From Clostridiaceae bacterium (GTDB lineage Bacteria; Bacillota; Clostridia; Oscillospirales; Butyricicoccaceae), in NCBI GenBank assembly GCA_009911355.1, contig QXXE01000019.1:1-64000 (forward strand): a DNA stretch of 64,000 nucleotides, written 5' to 3'. Of this stretch, positions 48,413 through 54,673 are shown one piece after another (position 1 is the stretch's first letter; the number at the start of each line of letters is the position of its first letter). The position numbers and the translations under genes were made by a program. Below the pieces are notes generated by a model. It saw only the letters and a program-made list of their open reading frames with translations. It did not search any database and was not told where the DNA came from.

Positions 48413-48454
48413 AGTTTCTTCTTCCTTTCCTTTTTGTCTCAGTTCTGACGTTTT

Positions 48455-48513
48455 GTTTTATCCTCTCCTATCTGTCCCGGCTTGCGCCTTAGACGAGATA
48501 GGAGGGATAAAAC
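48455..48513 (-). other. long hairpin between the PNK fragment and the upstream gene
   Basis: GTTTTATCC(C)TCCTATCT and AGATAGGA(GA)GGATAAAAC are inverted repeats with an inner GGCGCAAGCC-like hairpin. There is no U-run, so it may be an mRNA processing or stability element rather than a terminator. Confidence 0.6.
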
Positions 48514-48521
48514 GATCAACT

Positions 48522-49304
48522 TTACGAACAGAAGTCCGGGGCGACCCCAATGGAAAGGCCGGAGTAGGTGATGTTCGCACTCCCGTCAGCGTCGACACGG
48601 CAGAAAAGGTTCGAGTTACCCGCATGAACAGAGCGCAGCCATTGCCAGTCCTTCTCATTGTCGCCGTTCAACTTAAACCACGGAAAGTTCTCCTGCATAA
48701 ACAACGCATACCAATAGCCTTCACCATCATTGGAATAGAATGTACGTCCATACAGTTCCTTTTCAGACTTCAGCCAGACATAATCCTTGGACTTTACAAT
48801 CTCACCGTTCTTGTTGGCGGTCAACTTCCATACAGGCTTAACAATGGCACGAAGTTCATCAGACATATTATCGTAGAACTCACCATTCAGGAATGTACGT
48901 CCGTCACACTCATCCCAGCAAGAGGATTCACTATTACGCTTCATATAAATCTCGTCCTTATAAAGTGCAACCATATCCCAACTGATAGGAGCCTTACCGC
49001 TGTCATCAGCAAGATCGTCATGGTCAAAATCCATAATTTGATACTCGGCAACAAACCCATTCTTCATATAGTCCTTCTTAGTTGCACCAAGAGCAAAGAA
49101 TGTTCTGGCCTTACCAGCACGACCAATCTCATCAATCTTGCTCCAAGAAAGACTATCGAGATTATGCAACGGGAAATTCAGGGGAAACAGAAAGTCAGAA
49201 TTACCATTGCCCTCATTAAACTTAACCGTAACCACATCGTTCTCCTTAGTGACATTCAGATTGGGAAACCGATCCAAGACATTCTGATCAATACGAAGTT
49301 CCAT
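48522..49304 (-). CDS. phage protein with DUF6273-like C-terminus, 260 aa
   Basis: The C-terminal WLRSVHAGNSNLFCRVDADG and GLSIGVAPDFCS pattern resembles DUF6273-like (C-type-lectin-like) domains found in phage and surface proteins; the N-terminal half is unassigned. There is no signal peptide. It lies two genes downstream of the large structured RNA. Confidence 0.55.
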   Translation of the reverse strand: MELRIDQNVLDRFPNLNVTKENDVVTVKFNEGNGNSDFLFPLNFPLHNLDSLSWSKIDEIGRAGKARTFFALGATKKDYMKNGFVAEYQIMDFDHDDLADDSGKAPISWDMVALYKDEIYMKRNSESSCWDECDGRTFLNGEFYDNMSDELRAIVKPVWKLTANKNGEIVKSKDYVWLKSEKELYGRTFYSNDGEGYWYALFMQENFPWFKLNGDNEKDWQWLRSVHAGNSNLFCRVDADGSANITYSGLSIGVAPDFCS

Positions 49305-49319
49305 TTTATATTCTCCTTT

Positions 49320-49607
49320 TTAAAATTTAATACAGTCTCGAATAATACCTTTTTTATCAGGGTACTTCTTCCAACAAACAACATTATATTGGCCTGTAAC
49401 TTCCCCTGTTATATCGTAAAGCCGCTTTTCAATTTCTACAACAAAGTGATTCTCTAAAGGATCATACATGATAATAGAATTTGAAAACCTACTATGCAAA
49501 ATATAAGCAAACCAATAACAGCAACCTTGCGTAAAAGTTGTAATTGTATCTTTCAGTTTGCCGCCAGATGTAAACCTATTGATAAACGCAATTACTTTCT
49601 TGTGCAA
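49320..49607 (-). CDS. hypothetical protein directly downstream of the GAC-like RNA, 95 aa
   Basis: TTG start at 49607 with AAGGAGTGAT at 49613-49622, the site where the closing helix of the structured RNA ends. The protein contains FTQGCCYWFAYIL, resembling small conserved clostridial phage proteins; no function is known. Its expression is probably affected by the RNA fold. Confidence 0.65.
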   Translation of the reverse strand: MHKKVIAFINRFTSGGKLKDTITTFTQGCCYWFAYILHSRFSNSIIMYDPLENHFVVEIEKRLYDITGEVTGQYNVVCWKKYPDKKGIIRDCIKF

Positions 49608-49609
49608 TC

Positions 49610-50125
49610 AATCACTCCTTACATCGGACACTCTGTACAAAACTTATCATGGTGTGCTATTACGCCAAAAGAGGGTCAGTCCTTACCAGTTACGGGGTGA
49701 CGTTCCACTTCCACATTTTCCCGCCAGCACATCACTCCATGTTGCACTTATAACTTAGTACGCAACTTGAGCATTTCGCACTTAGCGGTGCTTCGCTCTA
49801 CTCTTTAAATGGTGGCTGCTTCTAAGCCAACATTCCACAATAAGTTTTGAACAGAATGTCCGATAGTATCTATCAGACATTCTATTTATATCAACCTCGC
49901 TACATAGCAGCCTTGTGGATCACTAAAGGACAAGCATGACAATTCCTAAAACCATTTACAAGGATTTTGACTACCTTTTAACTTTGTTGCCTAACCTTTC
50001 ACCTTTGACAAGTCTAAACTTTGAGCATTGAGCCTTCAGCTTTCAACTTTCAGCCTTGAACTTTACAGTCATCTTTTAAGTTCTATTCTGTGGCGAACTG
50101 TCATAATGCAGTTCCCACTTGATAG
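49610..50125 (-). ncRNA. large structured RNA containing a 23S rRNA GTPase-associated-centre mimic
   Basis: The minus-strand RNA starts with a strong hairpin (50090-50118), continues through a purine-rich, weakly coding-like stretch, and ends in a domain nearly identical to the 58-nt L11-binding site of 23S rRNA. H43 core: AUGUUGGCUUAGAAGCAGCC at 49833-49814 then ACCAUUUAAAGAG; the A1067 equivalent is 49823. H44 tip: GGCGUAAUAGC at 49666-49656; A1095 equivalent is 49661. About 134 nt (49800-49667) are inserted in the 5' strand of H44 and form their own stems. A 30-position helix (49835-49864 with 49623-49652) closes the domain. The size resembles ornate phage RNAs such as ROOL/GOLLD, but I do not know that those carry this mimic. 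Confidence 0.8.
49853..49883 (-). other. 14-bp hairpin competing with the GAC closing helix
   Basis: AGAATGTCTGATAG (49870-49883) pairs with CTATCGGACATTCT (49853-49866) around a 3-nt loop. The second strand is also the outer part of the 30-position closing helix, so the two folds exclude each other. Confidence 0.8.
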
Positions 50126-50175
50126 AATTTATAATTTTTATATAATAATCATATTCCAATTTGATTATGTATTAA

Positions 50176-50198
50176 AAATTACGATAACCGTAATTTCA
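50176..50198 (-). terminator. weak terminator or hairpin before the structured RNA
   Basis: AAATTACG and CGTAATTT enclose a 5-nt loop and are followed by TTAAT on the minus strand, after the coiled-coil gene. The AT-rich DNA from 50,120 to 50,180 contains several -10-like boxes (TATTAT, TATAAA) and could hold the promoter of the structured RNA; no consensus -35 is seen. Confidence 0.5.
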
Positions 50199-50302
50199 GA
50201 AGGTGGGTAGAGTTTTTATTAATTTACACCTCAGAACTCTTTCCCAAAAACTCAGGCGTGTCATGGTTTATAGTTTTCGCCATGCAGCGAAGGAGATATG
50301 CT

Positions 50303-50941
50303 TTAGTAAGTAATCTCGATGGTGGTCAGAGCATTGCTGACGGACAGGGCGGCATCAATCTCGGTCATGAACGCCGTAATCATACTGTCCAGTTCCTCGA
50401 TCCGCTTCTCAAGTCCAACGGGATCAATCAACTCCATAGAGTTTGACTTAATGTAAGTCCGAACAGAGGCATCAAACTCATCTCCATTAGTCTTGGCATC
50501 CTTATTACCCATCAGGCCAGTTACAAACTGCTCTGCCTTCTGCTGGAGGCTATCGTTATTGCGCTCAAGATCGGTCTTTGCTTTGGCAAGCTGCTCTACC
50601 ATAGTGTCACGCAAACTCTTGAAGAAATCCATACCATGATTCTTCTTGTCAATAGCCTGAACCACAGTGTACTCCTGATCACCAATCTTGACAGTGGTAT
50701 TGGCATTGGACACATTCACAGCATCTTTAATAGCGTTACGCCGCTTAATAAGGTCAGTTGCCTTATCATAAGCAGACTTGGCATCGGCGGTGAACTCTGC
50801 AACGGTCTTGCCACGTACCTTATCCTGATTATTCTTCTTAGTAGTGATAAGGTTGCAAGCACCAATGGCGGCAAGAATACGATCATCCAGCACCTTCAGT
50901 TCTGCAAGAGCCTTGTGAACAGTCATCTTCTCAGTAGTCAT
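50303..50941 (-). CDS. coiled-coil phage protein, 212 aa
   Basis: A helical protein beginning MTVHKALAELKVLDDRI after an N-terminal leader and ending ALTTIEITY. Heptads and the size suggest a structural or assembly factor, yet no known family is assigned. It is flanked by the truncated tRNA-like gene and the structured RNA. Confidence 0.6.
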   Translation of the reverse strand: MTTEKMTVHKALAELKVLDDRILAAIGACNLITTKKNNQDKVRGKTVAEFTADAKSAYDKATDLIKRRNAIKDAVNVSNANTTVKIGDQEYTVVQAIDKKNHGMDFFKSLRDTMVEQLAKAKTDLERNNDSLQQKAEQFVTGLMGNKDAKTNGDEFDASVRTYIKSNSMELIDPVGLEKRIEELDSMITAFMTEIDAALSVSNALTTIEITY

Positions 50942-50985
50942 TTTACATACTTCCTTTCTAAACTTTGATTTTTGAAAAATGATGT

Positions 50986-51047
50986 TCGCACAAGCTGGAC
51001 TCGAACCAGCATCTCCTTACGGTGTTCTACCATTGAACCATTCTGCG
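50986..51047 (-). tRNA. tRNA-like gene lacking a normal anticodon arm
   Basis: 62 nt. Acceptor CGCAGAA / UUGUGCG (one G.G mismatch), D arm GUUC-AAUGGUA-GAAC and T arm GCUGG-UUCGAGU-CCAGC are fine. Only 13 nt, ACCGUAAGGAGAU, lie between the D and T arms where 22-23 are normal, so there is no proper anticodon stem-loop. No CCA is encoded. An 18-bp element ends 3 nt before the 5' end. Confidence 0.7.
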
Positions 51048-51050
51048 ATA

Positions 51051-51068
51051 GTTGTATTTGTGGTTATT
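51051..51068 (-). promoter_or_regulatory. dispersed 18-bp element, site 9 (before the tRNA-like gene)
   Basis: AATAACCACAAATACAAC, 3 nt upstream of the tRNA-like acceptor stem; the only copy placed before an RNA gene. Confidence 0.8.
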
Positions 51069-51107
51069 AGCCAAGTTTTAAGAGGCCACGCCCCTTAAAA
51101 CTGAAAT

Positions 51108-52055
51108 TCAAGAATACATATGCTCCTTAAATTCCTGATATTCTTCAAATTTTCTTGCCATATCCATTTTGTGTTGAGAAGTTGGTTTCAAGTCCGGCTT
51201 TCCAAAGAAAACTTTTAGCTTATCAAAGTCAGACCTTGACAAATCACCATGCTCTTGTTCATACTGGTACATCCTATTATATATACCATTCAGATAAATC
51301 TTATTCCACTGAAATGTCTTGCCAATTTCTTCAGCCGCACGATTTGCAGAACTTGATATGTTTGTAATTTGCGCTGTTGTAAATTGAGCATTTTTATAAC
51401 TCCTGAATAAGAATTTGCTTTTGGCATAAGTCATAACGCTGCCGCCGAACTTACTTGAATCATAGGTGTCTGAGTCACGATAGTTTATAAGAACATACAT
51501 AGCCAATGGAGGCAACATAATTTTTTCTTTTGTCTCTGGATGAACTACATACCCTTCGTCCTCATAAATATCTTCTTTTAGAATGTTTGAAAGGTATTTA
51601 ATTTCAATTCCAAACCATACCAACACAGCAGCAGACCTGAATGTATCAAACTCTGATCCACGCTCTGAAAAGGCTTCATCCATCGTATTATGAAGTTCTT
51701 CATAGTCCCGAAAATAATACCTATCATACAAATGGGAGCGGTCAAGATCAAAGAATGTAATATCACCAAGAATTTTTAATGGTTCATCTGTTCCGTAGCC
51801 TTCCTCAACCATCCACTTCATAAAATCATTCATCTTGCTCTTTTCAGAGTTAAAAGTGATAATAGATGTAGCATTAAAAGCAGAAAGCATTTCAATTAAA
51901 TCTTGTCGAGTCAGGTCATTATAGGCCACGTCAGGCTTCATTCCAAAGAATTTTGTCAATAAAGTTCTGATATGTTGCTTGCTTTTTTCATTCATTTTTA
52001 GCGAGGATTCTTCAACATATCTGTCCATCACCAAGTTATCTACCATTATAATCAC
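51108..52055 (-). CDS. integrase-fold DNA-binding protein, possible MrpR/YopR-like master repressor
   Basis: A 315-residue protein with a SAM-like N-terminal domain (LTRQDLIEMLSAFNATSIITFNSEKSKMNDFMKWM) and a tyrosine-recombinase-like C-terminal fold (FRSAAVLVWFGIEIKYLSNIL), but without the catalytic R-H-x-x-R-Y set. This is the layout of the SPbeta repressor YopR/MrpR, which controls lysogeny by binding many repeated operators. Its own promoter region carries two 18-bp elements, fitting autoregulation. A non-catalytic recombinase of another kind is the alternative. Confidence 0.6.
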   Translation of the reverse strand: MIIMVDNLVMDRYVEESSLKMNEKSKQHIRTLLTKFFGMKPDVAYNDLTRQDLIEMLSAFNATSIITFNSEKSKMNDFMKWMVEEGYGTDEPLKILGDITFFDLDRSHLYDRYYFRDYEELHNTMDEAFSERGSEFDTFRSAAVLVWFGIEIKYLSNILKEDIYEDEGYVVHPETKEKIMLPPLAMYVLINYRDSDTYDSSKFGGSVMTYAKSKFLFRSYKNAQFTTAQITNISSSANRAAEEIGKTFQWNKIYLNGIYNRMYQYEQEHGDLSRSDFDKLKVFFGKPDLKPTSQHKMDMARKFEEYQEFKEHMYS

Positions 52056-52063
52056 CTCACACT

Positions 52064-52092
52064 ATTATAATAACATAGTTAAACGCACTTGT
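52064..52092 (-). promoter_or_regulatory. promoter of the MrpR-like gene
   Basis: TTGACA and TATTAT with a 17-bp spacer on the minus strand, shortly before the gene at 52055. The 18-bp element of site 10 lies just upstream of the -35 box. Confidence 0.75.
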
Positions 52093-52102
52093 CAAGAAGA
52101 TT

Positions 52103-52120
52103 TTTGCATTTATTGTTATT
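52103..52120 (-). promoter_or_regulatory. dispersed 18-bp element, site 10 (variant)
   Basis: AATAACAATAAATGCAAA, differing from the consensus at two positions, upstream of the MrpR-like gene promoter. Confidence 0.7.
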
Positions 52121-52221
52121 GTGGAGAAAGAAAATCAATGGATTAAGATAGCCTTAACTTCTTGCTGCTGGACGTTAATCCAGCGTCCTTACCAGAGCAT
52201 TTTGTATCACTCACTTCCGTT

Positions 52222-52239
52222 GTTGTATCTATTGTTATT
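52222..52239 (-). promoter_or_regulatory. dispersed 18-bp element, site 11
   Basis: AATAACAATAGATACAAC, overlapping the -10 box of the promoter at 52,237-52,265. Downstream is a short leader with GGAAGTGAGTG, a three-codon open frame (ATG CTC TGG TAA) and a GCTGGA/TCCAGC hairpin. Confidence 0.78.
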
Positions 52240-52265
52240 ATAGTCGGCTTGCGCCGATTTGTCAA
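52237..52265 (-). promoter_or_regulatory. second promoter upstream of the MrpR-like gene with palindromic spacer
   Basis: TTGACA (52260-52265) and TATAAT (52237-52242), 17-bp spacer containing TCGGCGCAAGCCGA, an inverted repeat that may be an additional operator. Confidence 0.75.
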
Positions 52266-52972
52266 GCCTTATTTCCAAATTTCCCTAAGTTTTTCATAAA
52301 TTCTTTTGCATGGTTCTGAAATGCTCGATGCTTTGCAAGAATATCATCTGGCATATCGACAGACATATATTCCTCAAAAATTTGCCTACTGGTTATAGAA
52401 CAACCACGCTCCAGATCAAAGATACCAGCATAAATACGGTTACGATCATCATACAGCCGGACTTGGAAACAAACAGTTCTGCACATCTGCATGGCTTGAC
52501 CTTTTCCATATAAATATACATTAATAATGCTCTTGATTTGTGCTTGTTCGGTAATTGTAAGTTTCCCTAATAAAACAGGATGGATAGGAAGAATCAACAA
52601 ATCCAGTTCTGGAAAGTACATATTATAGTTATCGTCCACATACTTCAAATCCATCAAATCTTCAATCTGGCTAAACTTACGCCGTCCACGATTGACAGGC
52701 TCTTTTCTACCATATACTGCTTTTATAGTATATGTGGTAGTAGAAGTCTTACAAATCACTACAGTCTTAGACACATACTTAATGCCAATAACAGCATTAT
52801 CAGTGTACACAGAGGACGCAAACAACCGCCGAAACTCCAGAAAAACGCCCATGTTACCAACGATTTCTGTAGTCATAAACTCAATGCCCTTATCTGTTGT
52901 AACCTTAAACATCCCAAACTGACCCAAATTCTCTACCAACTTATTTATTTCCTGCTTGCTGCTGTAAGGCAT
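52262..52972 (-). CDS. first gene of the minus-strand lytic-side operon, unknown, 236 aa
   Basis: A helical protein starting MPYSSKQEINKLVENLGQF, with no recognised family. It is transcribed divergently from the XRE repressor out of a promoter that contains an operator in its spacer, so it is a prime candidate for an early lytic regulator (Cro- or antirepressor-like function). Confidence 0.6.
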   Translation of the reverse strand: MPYSSKQEINKLVENLGQFGMFKVTTDKGIEFMTTEIVGNMGVFLEFRRLFASSVYTDNAVIGIKYVSKTVVICKTSTTTYTIKAVYGRKEPVNRGRRKFSQIEDLMDLKYVDDNYNMYFPELDLLILPIHPVLLGKLTITEQAQIKSIINVYLYGKGQAMQMCRTVCFQVRLYDDRNRIYAGIFDLERGCSITSRQIFEEYMSVDMPDDILAKHRAFQNHAKEFMKNLGKFGNKA

Positions 52973-53035
52973 TATGAATCATCCTCCTAAAAAGTCTTGA
53001 CATTTTAGATAATTTACCTTATAATCAGTGCAGAT

Positions 53036-53049
53036 GAGATAACTTTCTC
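53036..53049. promoter_or_regulatory. XRE operator O1
   Basis: GAGATAACTTTCTC, an inverted-repeat-like site (GAGA-N6-TCTC) in the shared regulatory region, near the start of the minus-strand transcript. Confidence 0.7.
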
Positions 53050-53062
53050 AGCCACGGTCTTT

Positions 53063-53091
53063 ATAATACCAGATAGTTTTCTCATTGTCAA
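53063..53091 (-). promoter_or_regulatory. early minus-strand promoter with operator in the spacer
   Basis: TTGACA (53086-53091) and TATTAT (53063-53068), 17-bp spacer. The operator O2 (53070-53083) fills most of the spacer, so repressor binding should directly exclude RNA polymerase. Confidence 0.8.
53070..53083. promoter_or_regulatory. XRE operator O2
   Basis: CAGATAGTTTTCTC, related to O1 and O3, inside the minus-strand promoter spacer. Confidence 0.72.
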
Positions 53092-53100
53092 GGGAAAAAT

Positions 53101-53114
53101 GAGATAGTTTTCTA
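53101..53114. promoter_or_regulatory. XRE operator O3
   Basis: GAGATAGTTTTCTA, between the minus-strand promoter and the repressor start; suited to autoregulation of the repressor. Confidence 0.7.
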
Positions 53115-53130
53115 ATTGGAGGTATTTTCT

Positions 53131-53481
53131 ATGGAATCTACGCTATATGAAAGAATCCGTATGCTGTGCGAGAAAAAAGGCATTTCAATCGCTAAACTGG
53201 AAAATGACTGTGGGTTTGCTAACTCAACCATCAAGAAATGGAAGTCCACAAGCACCCCTGGCGTAGATAAAATCAAAGTTATTGCACGTTACTTTGGCGT
53301 GACCGTTGACTATATCCTTGGTCTGACTGACATTCCTACACCAGCCGATGAATTAATTGGTGACGATGACATTATATCCATCCAAAGAGCAAGATCAAAA
53401 ATGGTAGGAGGGGATAGGCAAAAAATGATGCAAATGCTCCGTATAGGTTTTGAATATGCTTTTAAAGACGATAATCAGTAA
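53131..53481 (+). CDS. XRE-family phage repressor (ImmR-like)
   Basis: A 116-residue lambda-repressor-like protein. HTH at residues 15-45 (KKGISIAKLENDCGFANSTIKKW), short C-terminal oligomerisation tail. ATG at 53131, GGAGG 8 nt upstream; a TTG inside that site is rejected. It is divergent to the minus-strand operon and followed by an ImmA/IrrE protease, the pair that in ICEBs1 and related phages controls lysogeny: the protease cleaves the repressor on induction. Confidence 0.88.
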   Translation: MESTLYERIRMLCEKKGISIAKLENDCGFANSTIKKWKSTSTPGVDKIKVIARYFGVTVDYILGLTDIPTPADELIGDDDIISIQRARSKMVGGDRQKMMQMLRIGFEYAFKDDNQ

Positions 53482-53532
53482 GTCCGTTTTATGGGACACT
53501 ATTTATGATACAATCCAAGTGAGGTGATGGCC

Positions 53533-54147
53533 TTGATTAGATACGCCTATATTTGTAATCAAGTCTTGCAACTTTACAAAAAGCTGCCAAGCATCAAATT
53601 TCCTCTTGATCCACGACTATTCTTTGAACAGATGGATAACTGTAAAACAATGACGTACAATAAATTTGCAGAACTCAATCAATGCCCTTTACAAGAGGTC
53701 TTTGCTCTATGCGAAAGTAAAAGCGGCTGCACACACTATGACGTAGGAAAAAATCGGTATCTTATTCTATTCAATTCATCCAGAGAAAACCATAATGTTT
53801 TAGGACGTATTCGCTGGACTCTGGCTCATGAACTTGGTCATGTTACGCTCAACCACCTTCCATATATTGCTGAACCTCATATTGCAGAAAATAATTTCAA
53901 TAATCTGTCTAATCCAGAACTTGAGGCTGAAGCCGATCATTTTGCTGCACTCTTGTTATGTCCTATGCCTTTATATGAAATGCTAAACGTAGAATCAGCA
54001 CAAGATATTCAACGTATCTTTGGCCTGTCATGGGAGGCTTCTAACGTTCGCTGGAATGAATACATCAAATGGAAACGCAATCATAGAAAGACCGCTTGGG
54101 AAAACGATATGAAAAGATTAGTCAATCAACGTTTAGAACTAAAATAA
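53533..54147 (+). CDS. ImmA/IrrE-family metallopeptidase
   Basis: A 204-residue zinc peptidase with HELGH at residues 99-103 (LAHELGHVTLNH) and a downstream Glu-rich EAEADHFA motif that supplies the third ligand. It probably cleaves the adjacent XRE repressor. Start TTG at 53533 is chosen because GAGGTGAT lies 8 nt upstream; an ATG at 53527 is too near that site. It runs convergently toward two tRNA genes. Confidence 0.88.
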   Translation: MIRYAYICNQVLQLYKKLPSIKFPLDPRLFFEQMDNCKTMTYNKFAELNQCPLQEVFALCESKSGCTHYDVGKNRYLILFNSSRENHNVLGRIRWTLAHELGHVTLNHLPYIAEPHIAENNFNNLSNPELEAEADHFAALLLCPMPLYEMLNVESAQDIQRIFGLSWEASNVRWNEYIKWKRNHRKTAWENDMKRLVNQRLELK

Positions 54148-54150
54148 TTT

Positions 54151-54243
54151 TGGCTGGAGAAGTAGGACTTGAACCTACAAAGAAGGTTGCGCTACCTTCG
54201 CCGCTCCATAGTACGGTGTGTCTACCAATTCCACCATTCTCCA
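54151..54243 (-). tRNA. class II tRNA (Leu-like) with short anticodon loop
   Basis: 93 nt with a perfect acceptor UGGAGAA/UUCUCCA, G discriminator and encoded CCA. D arm GUG-GAAUUGGUAGA-CAC is Leu type; variable arm GAAGGU/ACCUUC; T arm GUAGG-UUCAAGU-CCUAC. The anticodon arm CCGU-ACUAUGGA-GCGG has only 8 nt between the 4-bp stem arms instead of 9, and no Leu anticodon is in a normal place. G73 also differs from bacterial tRNA-Leu. Identity is therefore uncertain. Confidence 0.75.
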
Positions 54244-54246
54244 ATA

Positions 54247-54337
54247 TGGCGGCAGCGGTGGGATTTGAACCCACGGGCGAATATTAGTCGCCAACGGTTT
54301 TCAAGACCGCCTCATTAAGCCACTCTGACACGCTGCC
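54247..54337 (-). tRNA. tRNA-Ser (anticodon TGA)
   Basis: 91 nt with encoded CCA. Acceptor GGCAGCG/CGCUGCC, anticodon stem GCGGU/ACCGU with loop CUUGAAA (anticodon UGA), long variable arm GGCGA/UCGCC and normal T arm. It reads TCA/TCG-type serine codons and looks fully functional. Confidence 0.95.
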
Positions 54338-54343
54338 ATATCC

Positions 54344-54382
54344 CTCCCTCACCACAAACGTAGTGAGGGAGATTTTGTTTTA
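54344..54382 (+). terminator. rho-independent terminator
   Basis: CTCCCTCACCAC and GTAGTGAGGGAG form a stem followed on the plus strand by ATTTTGTTTT. It would end the XRE-ImmA transcript after it passes antisense across the tRNAs. Confidence 0.7.
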
Positions 54383-54652
54383 CAAACACGCTTCAAGGCC
54401 AGCAATAGCCTTTTCCATTTTTGTAATGCGCCCACGTAATGAGTCAATAGTGCTTTTGATTTCCTCTTTATCAGTTGCTACGTAATAACCCTTTTGACCA
54501 GAACATATCGGGCTTCCATTACTTCGAGCGGCATTAATCATATGCCGGATCATAGTTCTTGGAACACTAAATGCCTCTGCTAATTCACTACTACAAATTG
54601 GATAATCTTTACCTTTAGAATGTTCACGTAGATATTTTTCGATTAAATCCAT
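54380..54652 (-). CDS. winged-helix-type DNA-binding protein, 90 aa
   Basis: Pattern MDLIEKYL ... SSELAEAFSVPRTMIRHMINAAR ... ICSGQKGYYVA resembles a small winged helix with a C-terminal coiled coil (EEIKSTIDSLRGRITKMEKAI). ATG at 54652 has AGGTGAT upstream. Possible replication or regulation role; no target known. Confidence 0.65.
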   Translation of the reverse strand: MDLIEKYLREHSKGKDYPICSSELAEAFSVPRTMIRHMINAARSNGSPICSGQKGYYVATDKEEIKSTIDSLRGRITKMEKAIAGLEACL

Positions 54653-54673
54653 ATGTATCACCTGTTGAATGAA

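Noticed and set aside
49610-49860. The rRNA-like stretch as a fragment of a host 23S gene or contamination
   Set aside because: It lacks the adjoining 23S helices, has a large insertion inside H44 and compensatory changes in H42, and is flanked by phage genes on the same strand.
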